Shown here piece after piece: positions 34,319 through 42,890 of a stretch of 64,000 nucleotides of DNA. Made by a program: the position numbers and the translations under genes. Source of the stretch: Dyella telluris. GTDB taxonomy: Bacteria; Pseudomonadota; Gammaproteobacteria; Xanthomonadales; Rhodanobacteraceae. The first letter of the stretch is position 1. The number at the start of each line of letters is the position of its first letter. The notes beneath the pieces are model-generated. The model made no database searches. It worked only from the letters and a program-made list of their open reading frames with translations, and had not been told where the DNA came from. Location: assembly GCF_014297575.1 (NCBI RefSeq), contig NZ_CP060412.1, positions 496,001 through 560,000 on the forward strand. Direction: 5' to 3'.

Positions 34319-35305
34319 TCAGGCCGGCCGGGCGCCGGCCCTGACGAGGTAATACACGGCGAACATGCCGGCCGGGTCACGCCATCCCTGGGCCACGGCC
34401 AGGCCGGCCTTTCCGGCCAGCGCAGCGAAATCCTCCGGCGAATATTTGCAGCTGTATTCCACCTGCATGGCCTCTTCCGCCGCAAAGTTCACCTGCTGCT
34501 TGCCGACGCGCACCTTCTGGTCACGCGCACTGACCAGGAAGGTTTCGATGCGGCCGGCCATCGCGTTGTAGTGCGCGCGGTGGCGGAAGCCGGAGAGATC
34601 GAAATCGCTGCCGATTTCCCGATTGAGGCGCACCAGCATGTTGAGCGTGAACTCGGCGGTGACGCCGGCCTTGTCGTTGTAGGCCGCCTCGATGGTGGCG
34701 GTGTCCTTCTTCAGGTCGGCACCGATCAGGATGCCGCCGTTGTCGCCCATCTCGTTGCGCATCTTGCGCAGCAGCTCGGCCGCGTCGCGCGCCTCGAAGT
34801 TGCCGATGGTGGAGCCCGGGAAATAGATCACCGTACGACGCGGCGCGCGCGGCGGAATCGGCAGGCGCAAGGGACGGGTGAAGTCCGCATGCAAGGGCTG
34901 CACGGGAACGTTCGGGAAACGCTCGCTCAACACCTGCGTGCTGATGCGCAGCGGCTCGTGGGAAATCTCCACCGGCACATAGGACACCGGCGCATGGAGA
35001 TGCTCCAGCAGCATGCGCGTCTTGATCGCGTTGCCGCTGCCGTATTCCACCAGGCGAACGTCCTCGCCCAGCACCTCGGCGATGTCACCGGCGTGCCCGT
35101 CCATCAGCGCGATCTCGCTGCGCGTGAGGTAATACTCGGGCTGTTCGCAGATCTCTTCGAACAGCCGTGAGCCGCGCTCGTCATAGAACAGCCATGAGGG
35201 CAGGCGCTTGGGTCGTGCGCGCAGGCCGCGCTGCACGATGCCGAGCAGATCGTCGACAGGTGGGCGGCGGTCGTCGTCGCGGATCTCGAAAGCTTGCACA
35301 CTCAT
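34319..35305 (-). CDS. egtD: L-histidine N-alpha-methyltransferase, ergothioneine biosynthesis
   Basis: A 328-residue enzyme that trimethylates histidine to hercynine using SAM. EgtD/DUF2260-type blocks are seen: RLPSWLFYDERGSRLFEEIC, QPEYYLTRSE, LVEYGSGNAIKTRMLLEHL (SAM loop), VIYFPGSTIGNFEARDA and GRIETFLVS. The ATG overlaps the egtB stop (ATGA), indicating coupled translation. Together with egtB these two genes can make ergothioneine from histidine and a thiol donor, as in organisms that carry only EgtB and EgtD. Confidence 0.93.
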   Translation of the reverse strand: MSVQAFEIRDDDRRPPVDDLLGIVQRGLRARPKRLPSWLFYDERGSRLFEEICEQPEYYLTRSEIALMDGHAGDIAEVLGEDVRLVEYGSGNAIKTRMLLEHLHAPVSYVPVEISHEPLRISTQVLSERFPNVPVQPLHADFTRPLRLPIPPRAPRRTVIYFPGSTIGNFEARDAAELLRKMRNEMGDNGGILIGADLKKDTATIEAAYNDKAGVTAEFTLNMLVRLNREIGSDFDLSGFRHRAHYNAMAGRIETFLVSARDQKVRVGKQQVNFAAEEAMQVEYSCKYSPEDFAALAGKAGLAVAQGWRDPAGMFAVYYLVRAGARPA

Positions 35306-36600
35306 CGGTCTTGTCCCAAACGGATCCCCATGAACTGCCAGCGCGCATGGGGAGGAAAGAAATTCCGGTAGGTCGCGCGCAGATGCTCGCGTGGCGTCGC
35401 ACAGGAACCACCGCGCAACACCCACTGCCCGCACATGAATTTGCCGTTGTACTCGCCCAGGGCGCCGGCCAGCGGCTTGAAGCCCGGGTAGCTGACGTAG
35501 GGCGAAGCCGTCCACTCCCACACGTCACCGAACATCTGCAGCATGCCGGCGCCTGTCGCCGCGGCCTGCGGATGCAGGGTCATCGCGTCGAGCAGGTTGC
35601 CCTGCACCGGCAAGGCCGCGGCCGCGCTCTCCCACTCCGCTTCGGTGGGCAGGCGCGCGCCGGCCCAGCGGGCAAACGCGTCGGCTTCGAAGTAGCTCAC
35701 GTGGCTTACCGGCGCATCCGGATGGATCGGTTGCACGCCGGCGAGGGTGAATTCGCTGGCGAGATCGTCCTGCCAGTAGAACGGCCGCCGCCACTGCTCA
35801 CGGCACACGGTGTCCCAGCCTTCGGACAGCCACAGCGATGGCTCTTCGTATCCGCCGTCGTGCACGAAGGCGGCAAACTCGGCGTTGGTAACCAGTCGGT
35901 TCGCCAACGCATGCGGCTGCAGCAGCGTGCGGTGACGCGGCGACTCGTTGTCGAACGAGAAGCCGCTGCCCTGATGTCCGATCGCCACGATGCCTTCGCG
36001 GCCCGTGACGAACGTCATCGGCACGGGCGCCGCGGCAGGCGACGACGCCAGCACATCGGTATACACCGGCAGCAACGGGTTGCTGAAGAACGCATGCTTG
36101 ATGTCGGTGAGCAACAGCTCCTGATGCTGCTGCTCATGCTCCAGGCCCAGTTCGATGATGTTCGCCGTGGTGGCATCGACGCCACGCGACAACCACTCGC
36201 AGATTTCCTCATCCACCTGTTCGCGGTAGCCGCGGATCTGCGCGACGCTCGGACGCGAGAGCAACCCGCGTCGCGGACGCGAATGCATCGGTCCTACCGT
36301 CTGGTAGTAAGAGTTGAGCAGGAAGTGCCATTCCGGATGCGCCGGGCGGTACGCCGCGTTGCGCTCCAGCACGAAGCGTTCGAAGAACCAGGTGGTGTGC
36401 GCAAGATGCCACTTGGCCGGACTTGCGTCCGGCATCGACTGCACCATCATGTCTTCCGGTGTCAGCGGTGCGCACAGGGCCATGCTGCGGGAGCGGATCC
36501 TCCGGAATCGCAGCATCAGCGCCTCAGCCTGCACGGCCGTTTGCGCCAGCGTCACTGCCGCCCCCAACGTGGGTTCGCGGGGTCGGCCAGACTGTTCCAT
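35302..36600 (-). CDS. egtB: Ergothioneine biosynthesis sulfoxide synthase
   Basis: A 432-residue non-haem iron enzyme. The N-terminal DinB-like domain supplies metal ligands in KWHLAHTTWFFE (H68) and HEQQH (H155, H159). The C-terminal FGE-sulfatase-like domain has MFGDVWEWTASPYVSYPGF and QWVLRGGSCATPREHLRATY. This is the type that joins hercynine to a sulfur donor (gamma-glutamylcysteine or cysteine) with O2. No EgtA, EgtC or EgtE gene is adjacent, as in two-gene ergothioneine loci. There is no clear ribosome binding site before the ATG at 36600. Confidence 0.93.
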   Translation of the reverse strand: MEQSGRPREPTLGAAVTLAQTAVQAEALMLRFRRIRSRSMALCAPLTPEDMMVQSMPDASPAKWHLAHTTWFFERFVLERNAAYRPAHPEWHFLLNSYYQTVGPMHSRPRRGLLSRPSVAQIRGYREQVDEEICEWLSRGVDATTANIIELGLEHEQQHQELLLTDIKHAFFSNPLLPVYTDVLASSPAAAPVPMTFVTGREGIVAIGHQGSGFSFDNESPRHRTLLQPHALANRLVTNAEFAAFVHDGGYEEPSLWLSEGWDTVCREQWRRPFYWQDDLASEFTLAGVQPIHPDAPVSHVSYFEADAFARWAGARLPTEAEWESAAAALPVQGNLLDAMTLHPQAAATGAGMLQMFGDVWEWTASPYVSYPGFKPLAGALGEYNGKFMCGQWVLRGGSCATPREHLRATYRNFFPPHARWQFMGIRLGQDR

Positions 36601-36740
36601 TCGTAGTGACTCATACCGCGATCAGTGCGCCATGACATTCACGCACCATGCCGGAGCATGCGTTCAAAAGGTGTGATGCGAAGATGGCGAATGGCTGACA
36701 ACGCCAACGCCGTCACGTGCTGCAGCGCAGCATCCACCGC

Positions 36741-36774
36741 GCAAAAACAAAGCCCGGCACAAGGCCGGGCTTTG
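36741..36774 (-). terminator. Rho-independent terminator of the Tyr/Pro-rich protein gene
   Basis: 11-bp perfect stem CAAAGCCCGGC / GCCGGGCTTTG with loop ACAAG. On the minus strand the stem is followed by TTTTTGC, the form of a classical terminator; the plus strand has TTTGTC only. Confidence 0.8.
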
Positions 36775-36800
36775 TCATTGCCACAAGGGCAAGGGTTTGC

Positions 36801-37139
36801 TTAGTGACCGTAGTGACGGTAACCATCGCGATAGTAGTAACCGCCGCCGTGGCGGTAGTAGCCCGGATGGCCGCCAACGATGACCGTGGCACCCACCGCA
36901 GCCGGATAGACCACCGGGGCCGGCGCGTAATAGACCGGCGGCGGGGGCGGGGCGTACACCACGGGTGCCGGTGCATAGACCACCGGGGCCGGCGCGTAAT
37001 AACCGCCAACCACCGGCAGACCCACGCCGATGTTCAAGCTCACGTGGCCCGCGAACGCCGGTGCGACGGCTGCACAGCCGATCAGCATGACGGAGGCCAG
37101 GGCTGCGCGCTTGATGATGGAGGTCTTGTTCGTGTTCAT
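36801..37139 (-). CDS. Secreted Tyr/Pro/Val repeat protein
   Basis: A 112-residue exported protein: signal peptide with Ala-x-Ala near AFAGHV, then SLNIGVGLPVVGG, three tandem copies of a YAPAPVVY-type unit, and a Gly/His/Tyr-rich tail (YYRHGGGYYYRD). Related low-complexity proteins occur as small outer-membrane or surface proteins in Xanthomonadales and Burkholderiales. The ATG at 37139 is behind GGGAG; an upstream in-frame ATG at 37196 would add a non-signal extension. A terminator follows. Function unknown. Confidence 0.8.
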   Translation of the reverse strand: MNTNKTSIIKRAALASVMLIGCAAVAPAFAGHVSLNIGVGLPVVGGYYAPAPVVYAPAPVVYAPPPPPVYYAPAPVVYPAAVGATVIVGGHPGYYRHGGGYYYRDGYRHYGH

Positions 37140-37265
37140 GTGTTTGTCTCCCAAGGGAGGCTTGATTCCGACGGAAGGACTCAGGCTGCCTTCCATCGCT
37201 CTTTGCCGTGGTTAATGCTCTGACTTTCGCGCTGAATCCGGACTGAGTAGAAAGCGTGAAAAGCC

Positions 37266-39473
37266 TTAACGACGACCCTGATTCCGGACGTGGTTCACAC
37301 TGCCGCCCCAGGGCGACTCCCCGGTCGATTCGGTCGTGTGCAGGCGCAGCAGCCAGCACCCGTGGATATCTGACCGGCGGGTAAAGTCGAAGGGGATGCT
37401 GGGTGCGCTCCAGTCCTCGATCCTGAACCGTTCGGCCAGCGCCTCATGGTCCAGTTTGAAGCGGCGGAAGTTGTTGGAGAACACGATGACGCCGTCGCTG
37501 TTGAGACGCTCCGCGCAGGCCAGCAGCAGTTGGACATGGTCGCGCTGGACGTCGAAATCCTCCGCCCGCTTGGAATTGGAGAACGTCGGCGGGTCGACGT
37601 AGATCAGCCCGTAGCGGTCGCGCTCCTGGCGCAGGAAGGCCATGGCATCGGCCTGCATCAGCCGGTGCTTGCCGCCGGTGAAGCCGTTAAGCGACAGGTT
37701 GCGCGAAGCCCAGTCCAGGTAGGTACCCGACAGGTCGACGCTGGTGGTGTCTCGGGCGCCACCGGCGGCGGCATAGACGCTGGCCGTGGCCGTATAGGCG
37801 AACAGGTTCAGGAAGCGCTTGCCCGACGCCAGCTCGCGCACCTTGGCGCGCACCAGGCGATGGTCGATGAACAGGCCGGTGTCGAGGTAATCGGTGAGGT
37901 TCACCAGGAAGCGCAGACCGCCCTCGTCCACCTCGACGAACTCGCCGCGCTGGTCGAACTGTCCATACTTGGAGCCACCCTTGCCGCGTTCGCGCGTCTT
38001 CAGGGCGATGCGGTCGCGGGGCACGCCGAGCACCTCGCCCGCCACGCGCACGATCTCGCGAAGACGCACGCGAGCCGTCTCCACCGGAATGTCGGCGGGA
38101 GCGCGGTACTCCTGGATATGCAGCCACTGCTTGCCGCCTTCGTCGCCGTAGACATCCACGGCGGCGGCGTACTCGGGCAAGTCCTGGTCGTAGGCGCGCC
38201 AGCAATGGATGCCTTCGCGCTCAAGCCGCTTGCGCAGATGGCGCAGGTTCTTCTCCAGCCGGTTGCGCAGCATCTGCGCGCCTTCGGAGAGCGGCTTGGC
38301 TTCGCGCGGGGTTTCGCTACGCGCATGAAGCTCGAAGACCAGCAGCACGGTTTCCAGTGCGCCGTTATAGAGGGCGTATTTCTTTTCCGCACGCAGCGGG
38401 ATCGCCTGGCCCAGCTCGGCATCGCCCGCCAGCACGGCGGCGCGCCAGCCAGCGAAGCGTTCGCGCAGGGTTTCGCCGATCGCGCGATAGAGCTTGGGCA
38501 TCTCCACGCGATCACCCAGACGCTCGCCGTACGGCGGATTGGTGATCACCAGGCCACGGGTGTAACCCGGCGGCGGGGCCACGTGCGTGGCGTCGTGCTT
38601 GTCCAGCGTCAGGAAGCCGGAGACGCCGGCTTCCTGCGCGTTGCGCTTGGCCGTCTGCACCATGCGCGGGTCGGCATCGCTGCCGAAGAAGCAGGCGCGC
38701 AAGGCGCGCAGGCCGGTTTCCGCACGCTGGCGCGCTTCGTCCAGCAGGCTGCGCCACAGCGCGATGTCGTGCTGTGCCCAGCCCAGGAAACCGTAGTACT
38801 CGCGATGCAGGCCGGGGGCGACATCCGCCGCCATCCAGGCGCCTTCGATCAGCAAAGTGCCGGAACCGCACATGGGATCGAGCAGCGCGCCACCTTCGGC
38901 GTAGATCTCCGGCCAGCGCGCACGCAACAGCATGGCGGCGGCCAGGTTTTCCTTCAGCGGGGCCTCGCCCTGCAGCTCACGCCAGCCGCGGCGATGCAGC
39001 GGTGCGCCGGCCAGGTCGATGGACAGCGTGGCGCGGTCGCGGCGCAGGCGCAGGTTGATGCGTACATCCGGCTCATCGGTATCCACGTCCGGGCGCGAAC
39101 CATCGCGCTGGCGGAACTGATCAACCACGGCATCCTTCACGCGCTGGGCGATGTACTGGCTGTGGGTGAGCTTGCTCTGCGCCGAGTTGGCGTCCACCGC
39201 CAGCGTGGCGCGGGCGCCCAGGTGCGTCGACCAGTCGATGGATTGCACGCCGGCGTAAAGCGCGTCGTCGGTGGCGGCGTCGAACTCGGCCAGCGGCATC
39301 AGCACGCGGCTGGCCAGGCGGGACCACAGGCAGGCGCGGTAGGCGGTTTCCAGCGAACCGGAGAAATGCACGCCGGCCAGCGCCTCGCGCACATCGGCGG
39401 CGCCCAGGGCCACCAGTTCGTCGCGCAGCAGATATTCCAGGCCCTTCGGGCAAGTGGCGAAGAACGTGCTCAT
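37266..39473 (-). CDS. rlmL: Bifunctional 23S rRNA methyltransferase RlmKL
   Basis: A 735-residue fusion that makes m2G2445 (RlmL half) and m7G2069 (RlmK half). Order: N-terminal THUMP (FFATCPKGLEYLLRDELVAL), the RlmL methyltransferase with DPMCGSGTLLIEGAWM and TNPPYGERLGDRVEMP (catalytic NPPY), then the RlmK half with FLNLFAYTATASVYAAAGGA and IYVDPPTFSNSKR. Length agrees with E. coli RlmKL (702). Its start overlaps the last bases of the hydrolase gene (39470-39991) by four bases, so the two are in one operon with the hydrolase first. Confidence 0.95.
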   Translation of the reverse strand: MSTFFATCPKGLEYLLRDELVALGAADVREALAGVHFSGSLETAYRACLWSRLASRVLMPLAEFDAATDDALYAGVQSIDWSTHLGARATLAVDANSAQSKLTHSQYIAQRVKDAVVDQFRQRDGSRPDVDTDEPDVRINLRLRRDRATLSIDLAGAPLHRRGWRELQGEAPLKENLAAAMLLRARWPEIYAEGGALLDPMCGSGTLLIEGAWMAADVAPGLHREYYGFLGWAQHDIALWRSLLDEARQRAETGLRALRACFFGSDADPRMVQTAKRNAQEAGVSGFLTLDKHDATHVAPPPGYTRGLVITNPPYGERLGDRVEMPKLYRAIGETLRERFAGWRAAVLAGDAELGQAIPLRAEKKYALYNGALETVLLVFELHARSETPREAKPLSEGAQMLRNRLEKNLRHLRKRLEREGIHCWRAYDQDLPEYAAAVDVYGDEGGKQWLHIQEYRAPADIPVETARVRLREIVRVAGEVLGVPRDRIALKTRERGKGGSKYGQFDQRGEFVEVDEGGLRFLVNLTDYLDTGLFIDHRLVRAKVRELASGKRFLNLFAYTATASVYAAAGGARDTTSVDLSGTYLDWASRNLSLNGFTGGKHRLMQADAMAFLRQERDRYGLIYVDPPTFSNSKRAEDFDVQRDHVQLLLACAERLNSDGVIVFSNNFRRFKLDHEALAERFRIEDWSAPSIPFDFTRRSDIHGCWLLRLHTTESTGESPWGGSVNHVRNQGRR

Positions 39474-39991
39474 GCGGAAAGCCCCGCAAGGAACAGGCCG
39501 AACTGCTCCACGATGCGGTCCACGCTGTCGCTCAGCCGATGGTCATCGTCCACTACCACCAGCGGCAGGCGGCGGCGACCGGCGAAGGCCAGCACGCCCG
39601 CCGGCGGGCAGATGTCGTCGCGCCAGCCGTGATAGAGCAGCGTGGGCACGCCCTCGGCCACGTCGAAGGCCTGGCGGTAACCCGGGATCTCGCTGGGCGT
39701 GGCGAGCAGGAACAGCCCCGCCACCGGGCGTTGCAGGGAGGCCAGGCCGGACACGAACGAACCCATGCTGGAGCCGACCAGTACCGGCGGTGCGTCCAGC
39801 GTGTCGATGGCGGCCAGCAGGCGCTGGATGCGCGGATCCACCGAGCCGGCGTAGCCCGGCAGGTCGTCCGACCGGTAATCCGGGCGCTGGGTTTTCCAGC
39901 CCAGCGATTCGGCGAAAGCAGCCAGCACGCTGACCTTGGTGGCGTCCGGACCGGAGTCCGAGCCATGCGAAAGAATGATCTGGCCGCGCAT
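39470..39991 (-). CDS. Small alpha/beta hydrolase
   Basis: A 173-residue compact hydrolase. The opening IILSHGSDSGPDATKVSVLA has the oxyanion-type HGS-GP pattern, and the nucleophile elbow is VGSSMGSFVSG (Ser in GxSxG). A catalytic Asp and His are probable in HGWRDDICPP and DDDHRLSDS. It resembles the small RBBP9/YdeN-like or dienelactone-type hydrolases. ATG at 39991 follows GGAGACCGCG. It is the first gene of an operon with RlmKL (4-base overlap); a functional link to rRNA modification is not established. Confidence 0.85.
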   Translation of the reverse strand: MRGQIILSHGSDSGPDATKVSVLAAFAESLGWKTQRPDYRSDDLPGYAGSVDPRIQRLLAAIDTLDAPPVLVGSSMGSFVSGLASLQRPVAGLFLLATPSEIPGYRQAFDVAEGVPTLLYHGWRDDICPPAGVLAFAGRRRLPLVVVDDDHRLSDSVDRIVEQFGLFLAGLSA

Positions 39992-40052
39992 CGCGGTCTC
40001 CGAAACAACGTCTGTATGGCTGCGAATGGTAACAGGCGACGTCTCAAGGCAT

Positions 40053-40070
40053 CCGGGAATACACTCCCGG
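40053..40070 (+). promoter_or_regulatory. Hairpin containing -10-like box just before amidase start
   Basis: CCGGGA, loop ATACAC, TCCCGG ends three bases before the ATG at 40073. TACACT at 40060-40065 is a plausible -10 only seven bases before the ATG, and there is no Shine-Dalgarno. Could be a leaderless promoter or a translational control structure. Confidence 0.3.
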
Positions 40071-40072
40071 AC

Positions 40073-40639
40073 ATGCCCCTGACCATCGTCGACCAGCCCC
40101 TGCCCTACGTCTCCCTCCTGCCGGAGCGACCCGCCAGCGCGGTGGAAATGGTGGTGATCCACTGCACCGAGCTGCCGGATCTGGCCGTAGCCCGCGAATA
40201 CGGCGAGCGCGTGCTTTATGACAGCGGCGCCGGCGCCAGCGGGCATTTCTATATCGACCGCGACGGCAGCATCCATCAGTACGTGCCGGGCACCCGGGTG
40301 GCCAACCACGTGCGCGGGCACAACCCCCATTCCATCGGTATCGAGCTGGTGAACCTGGGGCGTTACCCGCACTGGTGGGATTCCCGCCACCAGACCATGA
40401 CCGAGCCCTATGCCCCGGCCCAGCTTGCCGCCCTGCGCGCCCTGCTGGCCCAGCTGAGGCTCCAATACCCGAACCTGCGCCAGATCGCCGGCCATGAGGA
40501 CCTGGACACGGCCCGGCTGCCCGCCAGCAATGATCCGTCGCTGGAGGTTGCGCGCAAGCTGGATCCGGGCCCGCTGTTCCCCTGGCCCGAGGTACTGGAA
40601 GACAGCGGGCTGGAACGCATCACCACCCCCGGCCGCTGA
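40073..40639 (+). CDS. N-acetylmuramoyl-L-alanine amidase (AmpD-like)
   Basis: A 188-residue amidase_2 protein. Zinc ligands can be seen as H in VVIHCTELPD, and the pair at GHEDLDTARL; SGHFYIDRDGSIHQYVPG and NPHSIGIELVNLGRYPHW are conserved blocks. Family members cut the amide bond between N-acetylmuramic acid and the stem peptide; AmpD-type proteins do this on recycled muropeptides in the cytosol. No signal peptide is seen, in line with a cytosolic recycling role, and E. coli AmpD has a similar length (183). The start codon has no clear ribosome binding site. Confidence 0.85.
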   Translation: MPLTIVDQPLPYVSLLPERPASAVEMVVIHCTELPDLAVAREYGERVLYDSGAGASGHFYIDRDGSIHQYVPGTRVANHVRGHNPHSIGIELVNLGRYPHWWDSRHQTMTEPYAPAQLAALRALLAQLRLQYPNLRQIAGHEDLDTARLPASNDPSLEVARKLDPGPLFPWPEVLEDSGLERITTPGR

Positions 40640-40659
40640 AGCCGGGCCGGGGCGCCGGC

Positions 40660-40665
40660 TATAAT
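40660..40665 (+). promoter_or_regulatory. Consensus -10 box upstream of tesB
   Basis: Perfect TATAAT in a GC-rich setting (GGCTATAATCGCCGG) 37 bases before the tesB ATG. Upstream there is no good -35. Likely promoter of the gene. Confidence 0.5.
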
Positions 40666-40702
40666 CGCCGGCCTCTTACCTTCTCCGCCGAGCTTTTCTC
40701 CC

Positions 40703-41566
40703 ATGACGGAAACCAACGTCCGCGAACTCGTCGATCTGCTCGAACTCGAGCGACTCGAGGACAACCTTTTCCGCGGCCAGAGCCGCGACATCGGGACCCA
40801 TTTCGTCTTCGGCGGACAGGTACTTGGCCAGGCGTTGTCGGCGGCCCAGCGCACGGTGGATTCCGAGCGTGAAGCTCATTCGCTGCACGCCTACTTCCTG
40901 CGTGCTGGCGATATCAACGCCCCCATCGTCTACAGCGTGGAGCGCACGCGTGACGGCGGTACGTTCTCTTCGCGCCGGGTGGTCGCCATCCAGCACGGCC
41001 AGCCCATCCTCAACGGCTCCATTTCTTTCCAGGTGCCGGAGACCGGCTTCGAGCACCAGTCCTCGATGCCTGACGTACCGATGCCCGAGGACATCGAGCC
41101 GATGCAGCCGTTGCCGCCGGAACAGCTGGCCAAGCTGCCGGAAAAGCTGCAGCGCTGGCTGGGCGTGGACGCCCCGTTCGAGTTCCGCCATGTGTGGCCG
41201 CAGGACAAGCTCCACCCGGTGAAGCGCCCGCCGCTCCAGCACATCTGGTTCCGGCTGACCGCGCCTGTGGGCGACTCGCCTGAACTGCACCGCTCGCTGC
41301 TGGCCTACGCCTCCGACTTCAACCTGATCGGCACGGCCACCCTGCCGCACGGCATCTCGTACTACACGCACAACGTGCAGATGGCGAGCCTGGATCATGC
41401 GCTGTGGTTCCACCGTCCGTTCCGCACCGACGAATGGCTGCTGTACTCCTTTGACAGTCCGACGGCGCAGGGCGCCCGCGGCCTGGCCCGTGGCCAGATC
41501 TTCACCCGCGACGGCCGCCTGGTGGCCTCGACCGCCCAGGAAGGCCTGATCCGCCTGCGCGGCTGA
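40703..41566 (+). CDS. tesB: Acyl-CoA thioesterase II
   Basis: A 287-residue protein with the double-hotdog fold of TesB. It starts LLELERLEDNLFRGQSRDIG and contains GGQVLGQALSAAQRTV, HSLHAYFLRAGD and the C-terminal hotdog (LDHALWFHRPFRTDEWLLYS) with the Asp-Gln-type active site. It hydrolyses medium- and long-chain acyl-CoA to free fatty acid and CoA. Length matches E. coli TesB (286). It is single and behind a TATAAT box. Confidence 0.95.
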   Translation: MTETNVRELVDLLELERLEDNLFRGQSRDIGTHFVFGGQVLGQALSAAQRTVDSEREAHSLHAYFLRAGDINAPIVYSVERTRDGGTFSSRRVVAIQHGQPILNGSISFQVPETGFEHQSSMPDVPMPEDIEPMQPLPPEQLAKLPEKLQRWLGVDAPFEFRHVWPQDKLHPVKRPPLQHIWFRLTAPVGDSPELHRSLLAYASDFNLIGTATLPHGISYYTHNVQMASLDHALWFHRPFRTDEWLLYSFDSPTAQGARGLARGQIFTRDGRLVASTAQEGLIRLRG

Positions 41567-41656
41567 CCCGCCCGGACCACGTAGTACCATCCGGGCAGGC
41601 CGGCCCCACGGCCCGCCCCGTGCTCGCCCGCCCCGGCGACGAACCAAGGTTGCTCC

Positions 41657-42049
41657 ATGCGTCAGCTCTATACCTCGCCCCGCCAGGAAAACATCGACCG
41701 CGTCGCGACCATGCTCACCGAGCAGGGTATCGAGTGCACCATCGAGAACCGCTCCAATTACCGGCGCCCCAGCTACCAGCGCTTCAGCTATACGCAGCGC
41801 AACGAGGACCGTGACAGCTGGGCCCAGGTCTGGGTGACCCGGGCGGACGATTACACCCGCGCCCGTGCCCTGCTGAAGGAACTGGGCATCGAGCCGGTGA
41901 TCCGTCACGGCGAGGAGTTGGCCCTGGCCCGCAACCCCACCCCGGACATGCGACGCCAGAGCACCGCCACCCGCATCCGCAGGATCGTGCTGCTGGCCGT
42001 GGCCGGTGCCTTCGTGGTGCTGATGCTGCGGTATATGGGCGTCATCTGA
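41657..42049 (+). CDS. DUF2007-like protein with C-terminal membrane helix
   Basis: A 130-residue protein. The N-terminal 85 residues (MRQLYTSPRQENIDRVATML and AQVWVTRADDYTRARALLKE) resemble small pathogenicity-related or DUF2007-type proteins that pair an alpha/beta domain with a membrane anchor. A single helix, IVLLAVAGAFVVLMLRYM, ends the protein. AAGGTTGCTCC precedes the ATG. It lies between tesB and bpt and may be co-transcribed with them. Function unknown. Confidence 0.7.
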   Translation: MRQLYTSPRQENIDRVATMLTEQGIECTIENRSNYRRPSYQRFSYTQRNEDRDSWAQVWVTRADDYTRARALLKELGIEPVIRHGEELALARNPTPDMRRQSTATRIRRIVLLAVAGAFVVLMLRYMGVI

Positions 42050-42113
42050 ACGGCCGAGGGCCGGATCAGCCCTAGCAGATCTGGCCTATCGACACAGTGA
42101 GCCAGACCAGACA

Positions 42114-42119
42114 TAGAAT
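42114..42119 (+). promoter_or_regulatory. Candidate -10 box immediately before bpt
   Basis: TAGAAT ending seven bases before the ATG at 42126. TCGACA at 42089 is a weak -35 with a 19-base spacing. If used, the bpt transcript is leaderless. Confidence 0.3.
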
Positions 42120-42125
42120 CAGGCC

Positions 42126-42836
42126 ATGCGCTCTGACCGTGTCCGCCTCTTCCAAACCCTGCCGCACGCCTGCGGCTACTTTGCCGAGCGCACGGCACAG
42201 AACCTGGTGATCGATCCGGCGGCCCCGCAGCTGGACCAGTTGTACGGTCCGGCGCTGGAACGCGGCTTCCGACGCGCCGGCGGGCACCTCTACTATCCCT
42301 ATTGCACCAGCTGCCGGGCCTGCACGCCCTGCCGCATCGACGTGCAGCGCTTCGAGCCGGACCGCAGCCAGCGCCGTTGCCTGAAGCGCAACGATGACCT
42401 GCAGGTCATCGAATCCATGGCCGGCTACAACGCCGAGCGCCATGCGCTGTATGAACGCTACCTGCGCCAGCGCCACCCCGGCGGTGGCATGGACGAGGCC
42501 GACGCCAGTGACTTCCGCCGGTTCCTGACCGCACCGTGGAGCCCCACGATGTTCCTGGAGTTCCGCAAGGGCTCGCGCCTGCTCGGCGTGGCGGTCACCG
42601 ATGTCTGCCTGCAGGGGCTTTCGGCCGTCTATACGTTCTACGACCCGGACGAAACGGCACGCGGCCTGGGCACGTTCGCCATTCTCCAGCAGGTGGCCCT
42701 GGCCAAGCGCCGCGGCCTGCCGTGGATCTACCTGGGCTTCTGGATCGCCGGTCACCCGAAGATGGATTACAAGCGCAAGTTCCGACCGATGCAGATCCGC
42801 ACCAGCGAAGGCTGGGTGGAGATGACCGAGCCCTGA
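42126..42836 (+). CDS. bpt: Aspartate/glutamate leucyltransferase
   Basis: A 236-residue protein in the arginyl-tRNA-protein transferase family. Bacterial Bpt adds leucine from Leu-tRNA to N-terminal Asp or Glu, exposing proteins to ClpS/ClpAP. The N-terminal Cys cluster CTSCRACTPCR (residues 59-69) and the C-terminal GNAT-like blocks (YDPDETARGLGTFAILQQVA, LPWIYLGFWIAGHPKMDYK) are characteristic. No good ribosome binding site is present; see the -10 box entry. Stop precedes the convergent adhP gene by 54 bases. Confidence 0.93.
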   Translation: MRSDRVRLFQTLPHACGYFAERTAQNLVIDPAAPQLDQLYGPALERGFRRAGGHLYYPYCTSCRACTPCRIDVQRFEPDRSQRRCLKRNDDLQVIESMAGYNAERHALYERYLRQRHPGGGMDEADASDFRRFLTAPWSPTMFLEFRKGSRLLGVAVTDVCLQGLSAVYTFYDPDETARGLGTFAILQQVALAKRRGLPWIYLGFWIAGHPKMDYKRKFRPMQIRTSEGWVEMTEP

Positions 42837-42890
42837 GGCTCGGCGGCCAAACCCTGGGCTCCCCACCAGGGCATGACCAAAGAACATGAT

